Part shown: positions 8,518-16,465 of the stretch, piece after piece | How the letters are laid out: every line of letters begins with the position of its first letter | Position numbering within the stretch: position 1 is the stretch's first letter | Source of the DNA: Candidatus Melainabacteria bacterium | Lineage (GTDB): Bacteria; Cyanobacteriota; Vampirovibrionia; Obscuribacterales; Obscuribacteraceae | Length of the DNA stretch: 64,000 nt | Direction of reading: 5' to 3' | NCBI GenBank assembly: GCA_016716405.1 | Contig: JADJWK010000002.1 | Location: 1,240,001-1,304,000, forward strand | Notes under the pieces: generated by a model | Told to the model about the DNA's origin: nothing | What the model saw: the letters and a program-made list of their open reading frames with translations, nothing else | The model's database searches: none | Position numbers and translations under genes: made by a program

Positions 8518-9366
8518 TTGTCAGGAAAGCTGTTCATAATTTCTACACCCATCGGTAATCTTGGCGATCTATCGGATAGGGCCAGACAGGCCCTATCCGA
8601 TGCCGATCTTATATTTGCCGAGGATACGAGGGTGACCAGGAAGCTTCTCCACCACCTGGGTTTGAGCAAAGAGCTCATGAGCTGCCACAAGTTCAACGAG
8701 AAAAGCCGTCTGGGAATCCTCCGGCAGTGGCAGGAGCAGGAAGGAACCCTTGCCCTGGTCTCCGATGCCGGCACGCCGCTGGTTTCGGATCCCGGCGCCC
8801 TGATGGTCGCGGCCGCCATCGAGCTGGGTTTCGAGGTGGTGCCGGTACCCGGGCCCACTGCCCTCATCCAGGCTCTGGTGGCAAGCGGGCTTTCCACCGA
8901 GCGTTTCGCCTTCGAGGGATTCTTGCTTGACAAGCCTGCTGCTCTACGAAAGCAGCTCGAGGAATTGCGGGATGATCCCCGCACCCTGATCTTCTATATC
9001 GCTCCTCATGATATCGAGAAGAAACTGGCTGCGGTGGAAGCGGTCCTCGGGGACCGGCGCATCTGTCTTGGCCGCGAACTCACCAAGATGTTCGAGCAAT
9101 ATATACGCTGCCCGGTCTCCCGGGTGAGGGAGCACCTCAACGAAGATAATCTCCGGGGCGAGTTCACCCTGGTTGTGGAGGGTGCAGCTCCGAGACCGAA
9201 AGGCGACTGCGACCGGGACCTCGAGGTCGAGTTGAGAGAATTCATCGCCAGCTCCCTGGCATCCGGAATGAAAGTGAGCGAGATCGCCCGGGAAGGGGCC
9301 AGGCTCTTCGGTGTCAAAAAATCGGAGGCCTACCGTCTCGCCCTCGAGCTTTCCGAGGTGCGATAA
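8518..9366 (+). CDS. rsmI: 16S rRNA (cytidine(1402)-2'-O)-methyltransferase
   Basis: This enzyme 2'-O-methylates C1402 in the ribosomal decoding centre using SAM. The motifs are KLFIISTPIGNLGDLSDRA, FAEDTRVTRKLL, LVSDAGTPLVSDPG and VVPVPGPTALIQAL, all characteristic of RsmI. The frame is open back to 8407, but a TTG at 8518 with GGAG 9 nt upstream gives a 282-aa protein matching the family N-terminus. It leads a small plus-strand operon with the PilZ gene and uppP. Confidence 0.93.
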   Translation: MSGKLFIISTPIGNLGDLSDRARQALSDADLIFAEDTRVTRKLLHHLGLSKELMSCHKFNEKSRLGILRQWQEQEGTLALVSDAGTPLVSDPGALMVAAAIELGFEVVPVPGPTALIQALVASGLSTERFAFEGFLLDKPAALRKQLEELRDDPRTLIFYIAPHDIEKKLAAVEAVLGDRRICLGRELTKMFEQYIRCPVSRVREHLNEDNLRGEFTLVVEGAAPRPKGDCDRDLEVELREFIASSLASGMKVSEIAREGARLFGVKKSEAYRLALELSEVR

Positions 9367-9367
9367 T

Positions 9368-10180
9368 GTGTCAATGTTCAAATCCGGCCAGGTGCTCAAA
9401 GTAAAAGTGGAATCCGCTCCCGGGGAGTACGGATTCGGTCGTGCCACCATTATCGACCGGGCGGGCAAGAATCTTCTTGTCGATATCAGAACCAGCAAGG
9501 ATGGGCACAGGCAGCCAGGTCGCGGTACCAGAGTCTGGTTCGTCAACGATTCGCCCCGCCTGACCTTTAATGGTATGTGGAGCTCTCAGGTGGTGGGCAC
9601 CCAGATTGTCAAAGGTCGGACCGTGCTGGTATGCAGTTATCCCAAGCTCGAGCCTCTGTCGCAGCGGCGCACCGCCGTTCGCGTCCATATCGAGGTGCCG
9701 GTGACGATTTCTCTCGATATAGGCGGCAAAGAGAAGCAGGAGTTCAAGACCGTGGACCTCTGCAAGTCAGGCTCCGCCATCGAGACCAGCCGCCTGGACA
9801 ACGAGGATCTCCAGGTCGGCCAGGAGATAGGAGCAACGCTTCATTCCCAGGACGGCGATATCAAGCTGACAGCCCGGATTATCAGAGTCGAGCATAACTG
9901 GCTGGCCAACAAGACTACTATCGCCCTCGAGTTCGTCGCCTTATCCCGGGAGTCCTCGGATATCCTTGACCGGCTGCTCCTCAAGCTCGGCGGCAAGCCC
10001 AGGAGCACCGAGCTAGAGCGTCTGGCCGGCAACGTCTCCAATCTGGAGGGGATGAAAGCCTGGATCCAGCAGGTCAAAAAAGACGGCGGCGATGATGCCG
10101 ATGCAGAGGAGATCTCGGACCGTGAAGAGTCTCTTGAGTCGCAGCAGATCGATCCTTCTCAAATAGAAGAAATCACCTGA
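9368..10180 (+). CDS. PilZ-domain protein, probable c-di-GMP effector
   Basis: The protein has a YcgR-like N-terminal beta-barrel (about residues 1-95) and then a PilZ domain. The domain carries the two c-di-GMP motifs: RRTAVRVHIEVPV (RxxxR) near residue 100 and a degenerate second motif, DLCKSGSAI, near 130. The C-terminal 50 residues are acidic and probably disordered. GTG at 9368 has GAGG 9 nt upstream; ATG at 9374 is the alternative. It follows rsmI by 1 bp and precedes uppP by 1 bp. Together with the HD-GYP protein at 35885 it points to c-di-GMP signalling. Confidence 0.8.
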   Translation: MSMFKSGQVLKVKVESAPGEYGFGRATIIDRAGKNLLVDIRTSKDGHRQPGRGTRVWFVNDSPRLTFNGMWSSQVVGTQIVKGRTVLVCSYPKLEPLSQRRTAVRVHIEVPVTISLDIGGKEKQEFKTVDLCKSGSAIETSRLDNEDLQVGQEIGATLHSQDGDIKLTARIIRVEHNWLANKTTIALEFVALSRESSDILDRLLLKLGGKPRSTELERLAGNVSNLEGMKAWIQQVKKDGGDDADAEEISDREESLESQQIDPSQIEEIT

Positions 10181-10181
10181 T

Positions 10182-11024
10182 ATGGTATCACATTCGATCT
10201 CGATTATCGAAGCTGCGGTTCTGGGAGTGGTGCAGGGTCTGACGGAGTTTCTGCCGATCAGCAGCAGTGCCCATTTGCGAGTGGTGCCTGCGGTGTTGGG
10301 CTGGGAAGATCCCGGAGCCGCCTATTCGGCGGTTCTACAGCTCGGCTCTGTGGTTGCGGTTATCGCTTATTTCTGGCACTATCTGGTCCGCATCAGTCTG
10401 GGCACCATCACTGCTTTGAGAAAACGCGACTACGGCGCCGAGGACTGCCGTCTCGCTTTCGGTATCATAATCGGTACCGCTCCGATCTGCGTGATCGGGC
10501 TTCTGGTCAAGAAAGTACTCGAGCAATCGGACAGCCCTCTGCGGGCCCTCTGGCTGGTCGGCACCGCTTCCATCGTCATGGGTCTACTGCTTGTGATTGC
10601 CGAGGTGGTGGGCAAGAGAAAACGCAATCTCAGCAATATGGGAGTGCTCGACGGGCTGCTTGTCGGGATCGGTCAGGCTTTCGCCCTGATTCCCGGCTGC
10701 TCCAGGAGCGGCTCGACCCTGACGGCAGCCATGCTGCTCGGGCTGAACCGCGCGGATGCCGCCCGATTCAGTTTTCTGCTGGGCATTCCCGCTATCGTGC
10801 TCTCCGGTCTGGTGGAGCTCAAAGAGCTTTTCGAGATCGGTATAGGCGATTCCGGTCTGCCGGCTCTGGCTATCGGTCTGGTGGCATCGACGGTGGTAAG
10901 CTATCTGGCCATCGACTGGATGATCAAGTTTCTCGAAAAGCACTCTACCTGGATCTTCGTCGTCTACCGGGTGATCTTCGGCGTCGCGGTGCTTGCCGCT
11001 TCGTCGACGCACCTGATCAGGTAG
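10182..11024 (+). CDS. uppP: Undecaprenyl-diphosphatase
   Basis: This integral membrane enzyme recycles undecaprenyl pyrophosphate to the monophosphate carrier used for wall and glycan export. It shows VVQGLTEFLPISSSAHL at about residues 16-32 and IPGCSRSGSTLTAAM at about 171-185, the two catalytic loops of the BacA/UppP family. The 280-aa length and roughly eight hydrophobic segments are typical. Its 3' end overlaps the convergent YciI gene by 8 bp. Confidence 0.95.
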   Translation: MVSHSISIIEAAVLGVVQGLTEFLPISSSAHLRVVPAVLGWEDPGAAYSAVLQLGSVVAVIAYFWHYLVRISLGTITALRKRDYGAEDCRLAFGIIIGTAPICVIGLLVKKVLEQSDSPLRALWLVGTASIVMGLLLVIAEVVGKRKRNLSNMGVLDGLLVGIGQAFALIPGCSRSGSTLTAAMLLGLNRADAARFSFLLGIPAIVLSGLVELKELFEIGIGDSGLPALAIGLVASTVVSYLAIDWMIKFLEKHSTWIFVVYRVIFGVAVLAASSTHLIR

Positions 11025-11337
11025 CCGCCCTGACCGGCTTGAGATTGGCGAAACTGGGCCCGACCCGGGCCGGCCTCACCTCGATTTTTCTCCAGACATC
11101 GCCTCTGACATAAGGCTCTTCCGCAAGCCAGCGGTCGACCTCGGCTCTGGAGTCCATCTCCAGAATAATCACCGAGCCCACCATTTTCTCGGTGTCATCG
11201 AGTATGGCGGCGCCGTAGAGCATGGTGCCTTCGTCCCGCATCCGATCGCCCATGGCCAGATGGGCTTCCCTGGCAGCCAGGCGGCGCTCCAGGGCCTGAT
11301 CGTCTTCGCCGTCATAGCCGATTACCACGAATTGCAT
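11017..11337 (-). CDS. YciI family protein
   Basis: This is a 106-aa ferredoxin-like-fold protein. MQFVVIGYDG, the central LAMGDRMRDEGTMLYGAAI and the C-terminal DPYV-like segment EEPYVRGDVWRKIEVRPA match the YciI/YCII family, whose biochemical role is mostly unknown. Its ATG overlaps the TAA of the YbaK gene (TAATG), so the two are probably coupled. Confidence 0.8.
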   Translation of the reverse strand: MQFVVIGYDGEDDQALERRLAAREAHLAMGDRMRDEGTMLYGAAILDDTEKMVGSVIILEMDSRAEVDRWLAEEPYVRGDVWRKIEVRPARVGPSFANLKPVRAAT

Positions 11338-11834
11338 TATCGCTCCTCTTTTGTCGTCAGATTCTCAACCCGGGCTTTACTGGCTTCTACGAGCACCGGC
11401 GGCTCGATGAGTATCTCTTCGCCCCAGGATCCGGTTCCTACCCCGAGAACAGGCTCGTCCATGAGAGTCGCCTCGATGATCGTGCGAAAGCCCTCGGGCT
11501 GCCAGGAAAAGGGCGGAATGGACCCGATTGCATAACCGGTGAGCTCTTTCACTTTCTCAGGTGACGCCAGCTTGATATTGCGAGAGCCGACGGCTTTCTT
11601 AAGAAGTCCCGAGACAGCGTTCTGGTCACCGCCCAGCATGATCAGGAGAGATTCGCCCTCGCCGGTCTCGAAAATCAGGGTCTTGACCGCCTGTCTCTCT
11701 TCCAGCCCGATAGCCCGGGCTACACTGGCGGCACCCTTCTCGGTGGCCGGGGAAAAGCTGCATCGCTTGTAGGGCAGCCGGAGCTGATCCAGATAAGCAT
11801 GGCAGGGCAGGCAGACACGGCTTTCTTGATCCAT
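11337..11834 (-). CDS. YbaK/EbsC-type aminoacyl-tRNA deacylase
   Basis: This family hydrolyses mischarged aminoacyl-tRNAs such as Cys-tRNA(Pro). The 165-aa protein starts near LDQLRLPYKRCSF. It contains GLEERQAVKTLIFETG, with the conserved Lys of the active site, then GGDQNAVSGLLKKAVGSRNIKLASPEKVKELTGYAIGSIPPF, here in separate conserved blocks, typical of YbaK. The exact tRNA substrate cannot be told from sequence. Confidence 0.85.
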   Translation of the reverse strand: MDQESRVCLPCHAYLDQLRLPYKRCSFSPATEKGAASVARAIGLEERQAVKTLIFETGEGESLLIMLGGDQNAVSGLLKKAVGSRNIKLASPEKVKELTGYAIGSIPPFSWQPEGFRTIIEATLMDEPVLGVGTGSWGEEILIEPPVLVEASKARVENLTTKEER

Positions 11835-11860
11835 AAGGATGACAGTTTAGCATCCGGCAA

Positions 11861-12172
11861 TCAGATACCGATGTTGTTAAGAGTATCGAGATTGGCGGCC
11901 GCATTCTTGTAGTCGAATTCGAAGCCGAGCGCGTCGAAGATGGTGGCCGAGCTTTTCTGGATTTCCCTGGCTTCCTCCACCAGACCCTGCTGCAATCTTA
12001 TGAAAGCGAGATTATTGAGCAGAGCAGCTTTCGTGCCTCTTAGCGCCTCTTTGCCCCGGACAAGGTCCAGCCCCTGGTCGATGGTGAGCTCGGCAAGGAA
12101 ATAGCGACCCGAGGAAATCTCTCTGTGAGACTGACGCAGGCATTCGATCGCTTTGCTGTATTCATTGTTCAT
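11861..12172 (-). CDS. Small TPR-like helical protein
   Basis: This 103-aa soluble protein looks like two to three tetratricopeptide helices (NEYSKAIECLRQSHREIS, ALLNNLAFIRLQQGLVEEAREI). The frame is open to 12277, but the ATG at 12172 has AAGGA 10 nt upstream and removes a lysine/leucine repeat stretch from the product. It stands between the YbaK and GT-C genes and may be a single unit. Its role is unknown. Confidence 0.6.
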   Translation of the reverse strand: MNNEYSKAIECLRQSHREISSGRYFLAELTIDQGLDLVRGKEALRGTKAALLNNLAFIRLQQGLVEEAREIQKSSATIFDALGFEFDYKNAAANLDTLNNIGI

Positions 12173-12190
12173 TGTCTTGATGTCCTTCGA

Positions 12191-12217
12191 GTTCTTCAAG
12201 TTCTTCAAGTTCTTCAA
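12191..12217. repeat. Three tandem 9-bp repeats GTTCTTCAA
   Basis: Three exact head-to-tail copies sit just upstream of the chosen start of the minus-strand gene at 12172. If translation began at 12277 they would encode a Leu-Lys-Asn (LKN) repeat. Confidence 0.85.
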
Positions 12218-12375
12218 GGCATCGTAAGGCTGCATCCCTGGCAGACCGGTGGCGAACTTGTGACCGATCTGTGTCATGAGGCTATTGGAGACGAATGCGT
12301 GGCGACCGTTTATTCCTTATTCAGTCTAATGGCAGGCAGGAGAGAACTCATGCGCCTGTGCGCAAACTTCGGTTG

Positions 12376-14184
12376 TTAGTCCCCTTTGATTCTTGCAGCT
12401 TTGCGCTTGAAGAGATAAATGCCCTGGGAGCCGGCCCATCGGTTCGGGAAGAACTCCAGGACCCTGTAGTCTCTCTTGAAAAAGTCCTCTTTCATGAGCA
12501 GCCGGCAAAAGACCTCCAGGGAGACTATATAAGGGGGCTTCAGATCGGCGACGATGGCGGGATTGATCTCGAGAGCCTTGTTGTCTTCACGCTGCGATAG
12601 AGGCGGGTGACCGTATCGGATCACCTGAGGGGAGAGCAGCCCTGCCAGATCGAGGATCGGACCCCGATGATGAAAGCCGATGTAACCAATTTCAGCAGTG
12701 GCAAGAAGGGCTCCGGCTCCTCCCGGCTCGCGGTTCAGGGCGGCAAGGGCCTGATCGAATTTGATCATGCGGTCGAACTCGGGGCTCCAGTCGAAAACGA
12801 TGGCTGAAAGAGCCGGTACCGGTCTGATCACTTGCTGGCTGATCTGGGCGCCGAGAAAGCCTGAGAGCAAAAGCAGGCAGGCGGCAAGCTTGATGCCCCG
12901 GGGGGCGAGCCGTTCTGCCGAAGATGCCAGGGTGGCCACGAGAAATACCGGAAAGAGCGCGAACCAGGCGAGATACCAGCTGAAAGCCTCGGGATTTTTG
13001 TAAGCGAAAATCGCCAGATACAGAGTGAGAGTGATCATATAGATGCGGGTCGGCTCAAGCTTGCCTCTCAGGGCGGAGAGAGCGAAAGTGCCGAAAATCA
13101 GAAGCCCGAGAATCGAGCAGCCAAGCCCGTAATAGAGACCCGGCGCGGCGACATAGTAGCGCGGGATCAGGGTGCCGGTGCCCATCATCCAGAGAGCCAT
13201 GAAAAAGATCTTGGGATAGCTCGAGGGATAGAACATGGCGAGCTTGGCGATCATGCCGTGGGGAATTATGGTGCCGAAATAGAGAAAGACTCCCAGTAGA
13301 GCCAGAGCGGCTGTGGAGAGCGGAGCCAGCCATAGAAGGAGGGCTCTTTTCCCTCGGGACTTCAAAGACCAGATGAAACAGACCAGGCTGTAGACTGCGC
13401 CTTCCGGGCGCACGAAGGGAATCAGGCAGGCGAGCCAGGCAAGCAATCCCGGTTTGTCCCTGAAGATCGCCCAGAGGGACAGAATCAGCATGGTGATGAG
13501 AATATGGGCTTCCTTCCCGAAGATCATCTGCTGAGCGGTGAAGGGATCCAGGGCATAGACGGCGGAGGCGAGCAGAGCGCTGAGGCGGCTCTTGTAGAGA
13601 TCGAATATGAAAAAGTAGATCAGCGCCAGGTTGATCATAGCGAAAATTACATTGGTGAGCTGCGCCAGAACCGGCAGCTCCAGACAGTTGAAGATCTTGC
13701 TCAAAACGGCAAGCAGGGCGACATGTATGTATGAGGTGAAGCCCAGGACCCTCTCGCCGGGGTTGTAGTCGAAGCTGATGCCCTCGACCCAGTTTCTGAC
13801 ATACCGAAAATCAATAAACGAGTCGTCCCCGCAGATCGGAAACTGGAGCACCCCCCGCAGTGCCGTGTAGAAGAACAGGGCAGCCATCAGGATGGTTACG
13901 GCATTGAAAGAGATAGGGCATGATCTTGGATCGGCAAACGTTTCGGAGGAGTCCGCCAGGCGGCGATCCAGATGAGTGCGCCCCAGTGAGATCAGTAGTG
14001 CCAGGGGCAGAAAGATCAGAAAACGTGCAAAGGCCGCCGGCACGGTCTCACTAGCCGCGAAGCCCGCATGCTGCGCGGCGAGGCTCTCCGCCGTGGCGGC
14101 GGAGAGCAGGCTGAGGCAGTAGAAGAGTGCGAGAATCGCTATGTGAGCCGGCAGGCAGAGTCCTGACTTGGTCTTCTGATTCAT
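12376..14184 (-). CDS. GT-C fold membrane glycosyltransferase-like protein
   Basis: This 602-aa polytopic membrane protein has about eleven hydrophobic segments. After the second, the first large extracytoplasmic loop contains CGDDSFIDFRYVRNW (Asp120-Asp121) and FDYNPGERVLGFTSYIH. This is the aspartate motif and following block of GT-C enzymes that use polyprenyl-phosphate sugars (ArnT/AftB-like). Those enzymes glycosylate lipids, proteins or wall polymers on the outer face of the membrane. Acceptor and sugar cannot be deduced. It overlaps the LRR gene by 4 bp (ATGA) and is last in the mqnA operon. Confidence 0.7.
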   Translation of the reverse strand: MNQKTKSGLCLPAHIAILALFYCLSLLSAATAESLAAQHAGFAASETVPAAFARFLIFLPLALLISLGRTHLDRRLADSSETFADPRSCPISFNAVTILMAALFFYTALRGVLQFPICGDDSFIDFRYVRNWVEGISFDYNPGERVLGFTSYIHVALLAVLSKIFNCLELPVLAQLTNVIFAMINLALIYFFIFDLYKSRLSALLASAVYALDPFTAQQMIFGKEAHILITMLILSLWAIFRDKPGLLAWLACLIPFVRPEGAVYSLVCFIWSLKSRGKRALLLWLAPLSTAALALLGVFLYFGTIIPHGMIAKLAMFYPSSYPKIFFMALWMMGTGTLIPRYYVAAPGLYYGLGCSILGLLIFGTFALSALRGKLEPTRIYMITLTLYLAIFAYKNPEAFSWYLAWFALFPVFLVATLASSAERLAPRGIKLAACLLLLSGFLGAQISQQVIRPVPALSAIVFDWSPEFDRMIKFDQALAALNREPGGAGALLATAEIGYIGFHHRGPILDLAGLLSPQVIRYGHPPLSQREDNKALEINPAIVADLKPPYIVSLEVFCRLLMKEDFFKRDYRVLEFFPNRWAGSQGIYLFKRKAARIKGD

Positions 14185-15155
14185 TTGAATATGTTATCCA
14201 AATTCACCAGACCCTGATCGATCGAAAGGTCGGGTTTTCGTTTCCTCAGCCTGTCAAGCGCTCGCCCGGGTATGGCCGGCATTCGCCTGATTATGAGCAG
14301 CTTCAGGGATGGAAGCTGCTCCAGGCTCTTTATGCCTTCTTCCCCGACTCCGGTTCCCGATATATTTAGATGCTTCAGCCTGGGAAAGGACCTGACGATC
14401 GCTTTGATATCACCGTCGGTGACACGGCAGTTTTCCATATACAGAGTCAGGAGATCGATTTTGCCGGCCAGATAATCTTCCAGATCGCCTCCTCTTATCT
14501 CGGTGCCGTCTATGATCAGGCCTTGGAGCCCTCTCATGCTTGCCAGGCCGGGCAGGCAGTTCTTGGTGACGAAAGTATTGCCGATGTTCAGACTCGAAAG
14601 GTTTTGGAGGCAAGGGGCCAGGATAGCGATGCCTCTATCGGTGATGCGGGTGTTCGATAGGTTCAGGTCCCGGAGATTCTCCAGGTCTTTCAGGTAGATC
14701 ATGCCCCGGTCGGTGACCCCGGTGGAGGCGACGCTCAGGACCGCCAGGCTCTTGATCCGGGCTATGCCTGAAAGACCCCTGTCGGTAATGCGGGTCTCGA
14801 TTAGATTCAGTTTGACAAGAGGCAGCCTGGCGATATGCTCGATACCCCGGTCCGAGACCCTGGTGAAGCCGAGGCTCAGATCCTTGAGCCGTTTCATATT
14901 CTCCAGACAGCTCAGGGAATCGTCAGTGAGCTCATAATAGTCGGCGGAGAGCCTTTCAGCGTCGAGAGACCGGCTCACCTCGATCCTCAGGGCACGATTC
15001 GCCTCGGATTCTTTGACCTTGTTGTCCGAGCCCCGGGTGCCGGCCACATGAATGCTCTTGATCTCTGCGATATGCTCCTCGGACTGGTCGACCACCCGGG
15101 CGAGGGCAAAAATGGTACCGGCCAGAAGCAGGAGACCGAATAGAGAAACGAGCAT
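14181..15155 (-). CDS. Membrane-anchored leucine-rich-repeat protein
   Basis: The 324-aa protein has one N-terminal transmembrane segment (residues 1-20) and then about nine 24-residue repeats of the form LxxLxLxxTxITDRGIxxLA (about residues 75-300). These belong to the ribonuclease-inhibitor/cysteine-type LRR class common in bacteria with complex envelopes. In-frame codons continue upstream (KSKSQQRRDF) without a standard start codon. It probably binds a protein partner outside the membrane. Its place between a Ser/Thr kinase and a glycosyltransferase suggests a shared envelope-signalling role, which is inference. Confidence 0.8.
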   Translation of the reverse strand: MLVSLFGLLLLAGTIFALARVVDQSEEHIAEIKSIHVAGTRGSDNKVKESEANRALRIEVSRSLDAERLSADYYELTDDSLSCLENMKRLKDLSLGFTRVSDRGIEHIARLPLVKLNLIETRITDRGLSGIARIKSLAVLSVASTGVTDRGMIYLKDLENLRDLNLSNTRITDRGIAILAPCLQNLSSLNIGNTFVTKNCLPGLASMRGLQGLIIDGTEIRGGDLEDYLAGKIDLLTLYMENCRVTDGDIKAIVRSFPRLKHLNISGTGVGEEGIKSLEQLPSLKLLIIRRMPAIPGRALDRLRKRKPDLSIDQGLVNLDNIFK

Positions 15156-15229
15156 GAAATCCCGGCGCTGCTGGGATTTGCTCTTGCCGCCCGCTTGCTC
15201 CTTTCCGGCCAGGTCGACCTCCTGTGGCG

Positions 15230-16453
15230 CTACTTCAGGCCCTCTGGATCGGTAAGCTCGATCTCGTCGCTTTCTTGAAAACTGGGAAATTGCGGAAGAC
15301 TGGCGCTGGCCGCCGGATTCGGTGCGCTCGAGCTGGAATCGAAAGCGGAGCCGGATTTCGAATTATCACCCGTAGCTGCCTGGAGCGCATTCTGGAAGAT
15401 GGACATCTTCGCTTTTTTCAACTCCTCTTTCTCTGCTTCGATTCGTTTGCGATCGGCTTCCAGGGCTTCGCGCTCGGCACTGTATTCGGTGACATTCTTC
15501 TGGGCTGTCTGCACCTGCTCGCTCAACATGGCCAGAACTTTGAGACCGCCGAGAAAGAGACCGGATAGAACAATCAGAAGGCAGGCGACCAGAAGCGGTC
15601 TCGGCCTTCCGGCGGTGTCCTTCTCCCGGGGGAAGGTGAGCTCGTCTTTCATCTCCAGGGCGGACTGATAGCGGCTCCAGATATCCTGCTGGGTAGCTCT
15701 CTGGATGATACTATCGAGATGATCCGAGACCTCCGGATTGAGCTTCTGGGGCGAGGCTACGGTGAGAGCCGCCGGATCCTGACCGGTGAGCAGGAAATAC
15801 ATGGTGCATCCAAGAGCATAGATATCCGAGCGCGGATCAGCCGCTCCCCAGTATTGCTCCGGAGGCGAATAGCCCTGGGATACGACATGGGTGTTGTCCT
15901 CCGTATCCTCGTATGGTCTGGCGATACCGAAATCCACCAGTTTGACGTGATCCATGACGTCGATCATGATATTGCTGGGCTTGAGATCACGATAGATGAC
16001 CGGAGGGTTGTGGGTGTGCAGATAATGGAGAACATCGCAAATCTGCACGGCCCATTCGAGAACTTTCTCTTCGGCGAAAGGCTCCTGGCGTTTCACCAGC
16101 ATCTCGTGAAGATTGAGACCCTCCACATATTCCATGACCAGGAAAGAGCGCCCGTCCTGGGTGAAAAAGTCGAGCACCCTGACGATATTCGGGTGCGATA
16201 AGGAAGCGAGGACCTGGGCTTCCCTGATGAAGAACTGCAGGGCCTTCTCGCGGTCCTCTTCCCGAAAGAAATCGTCCTTGAGCTGTTTGACTACGCAAGA
16301 GCGCTTCTGATCGCTGAGGTTGGGAAGGTTGAGATCCTGGGCCATGTAGACGGTGCCCATGCCTCCCTGACCGAGCTTGTCCGTGACCTGCCAGCGACGG
16401 TTGAGAACGTATGGGTACTGTTGTTGGTCCGAATGACCGGAAGATAGAACCAT
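15230..16453 (-). CDS. Transmembrane serine/threonine protein kinase
   Basis: The cytoplasmic kinase domain occupies about residues 20-275. It has the glycine loop LGQGGMGTVY, catalytic Lys in CVVKQL, YRDLKPSNIMID (Tyr in place of the usual His of HRD), DFGIAR, and YSPPEQYWGAADPRSDIYALG. A transmembrane helix follows (about 283-308), then a coiled coil rich in Glu and Lys (about 310-350) and a Ser/Pro-rich tail. Catalytic residues are complete. No PASTA repeats are present, so the outer part senses something other than muropeptides. It lies 12 bp after the TPR gene in the same operon. Confidence 0.92.
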   Translation of the reverse strand: MVLSSGHSDQQQYPYVLNRRWQVTDKLGQGGMGTVYMAQDLNLPNLSDQKRSCVVKQLKDDFFREEDREKALQFFIREAQVLASLSHPNIVRVLDFFTQDGRSFLVMEYVEGLNLHEMLVKRQEPFAEEKVLEWAVQICDVLHYLHTHNPPVIYRDLKPSNIMIDVMDHVKLVDFGIARPYEDTEDNTHVVSQGYSPPEQYWGAADPRSDIYALGCTMYFLLTGQDPAALTVASPQKLNPEVSDHLDSIIQRATQQDIWSRYQSALEMKDELTFPREKDTAGRPRPLLVACLLIVLSGLFLGGLKVLAMLSEQVQTAQKNVTEYSAEREALEADRKRIEAEKEELKKAKMSIFQNALQAATGDNSKSGSAFDSSSSAPNPAASASLPQFPSFQESDEIELTDPEGLK

Positions 16454-16465
16454 AGTATTAGTATA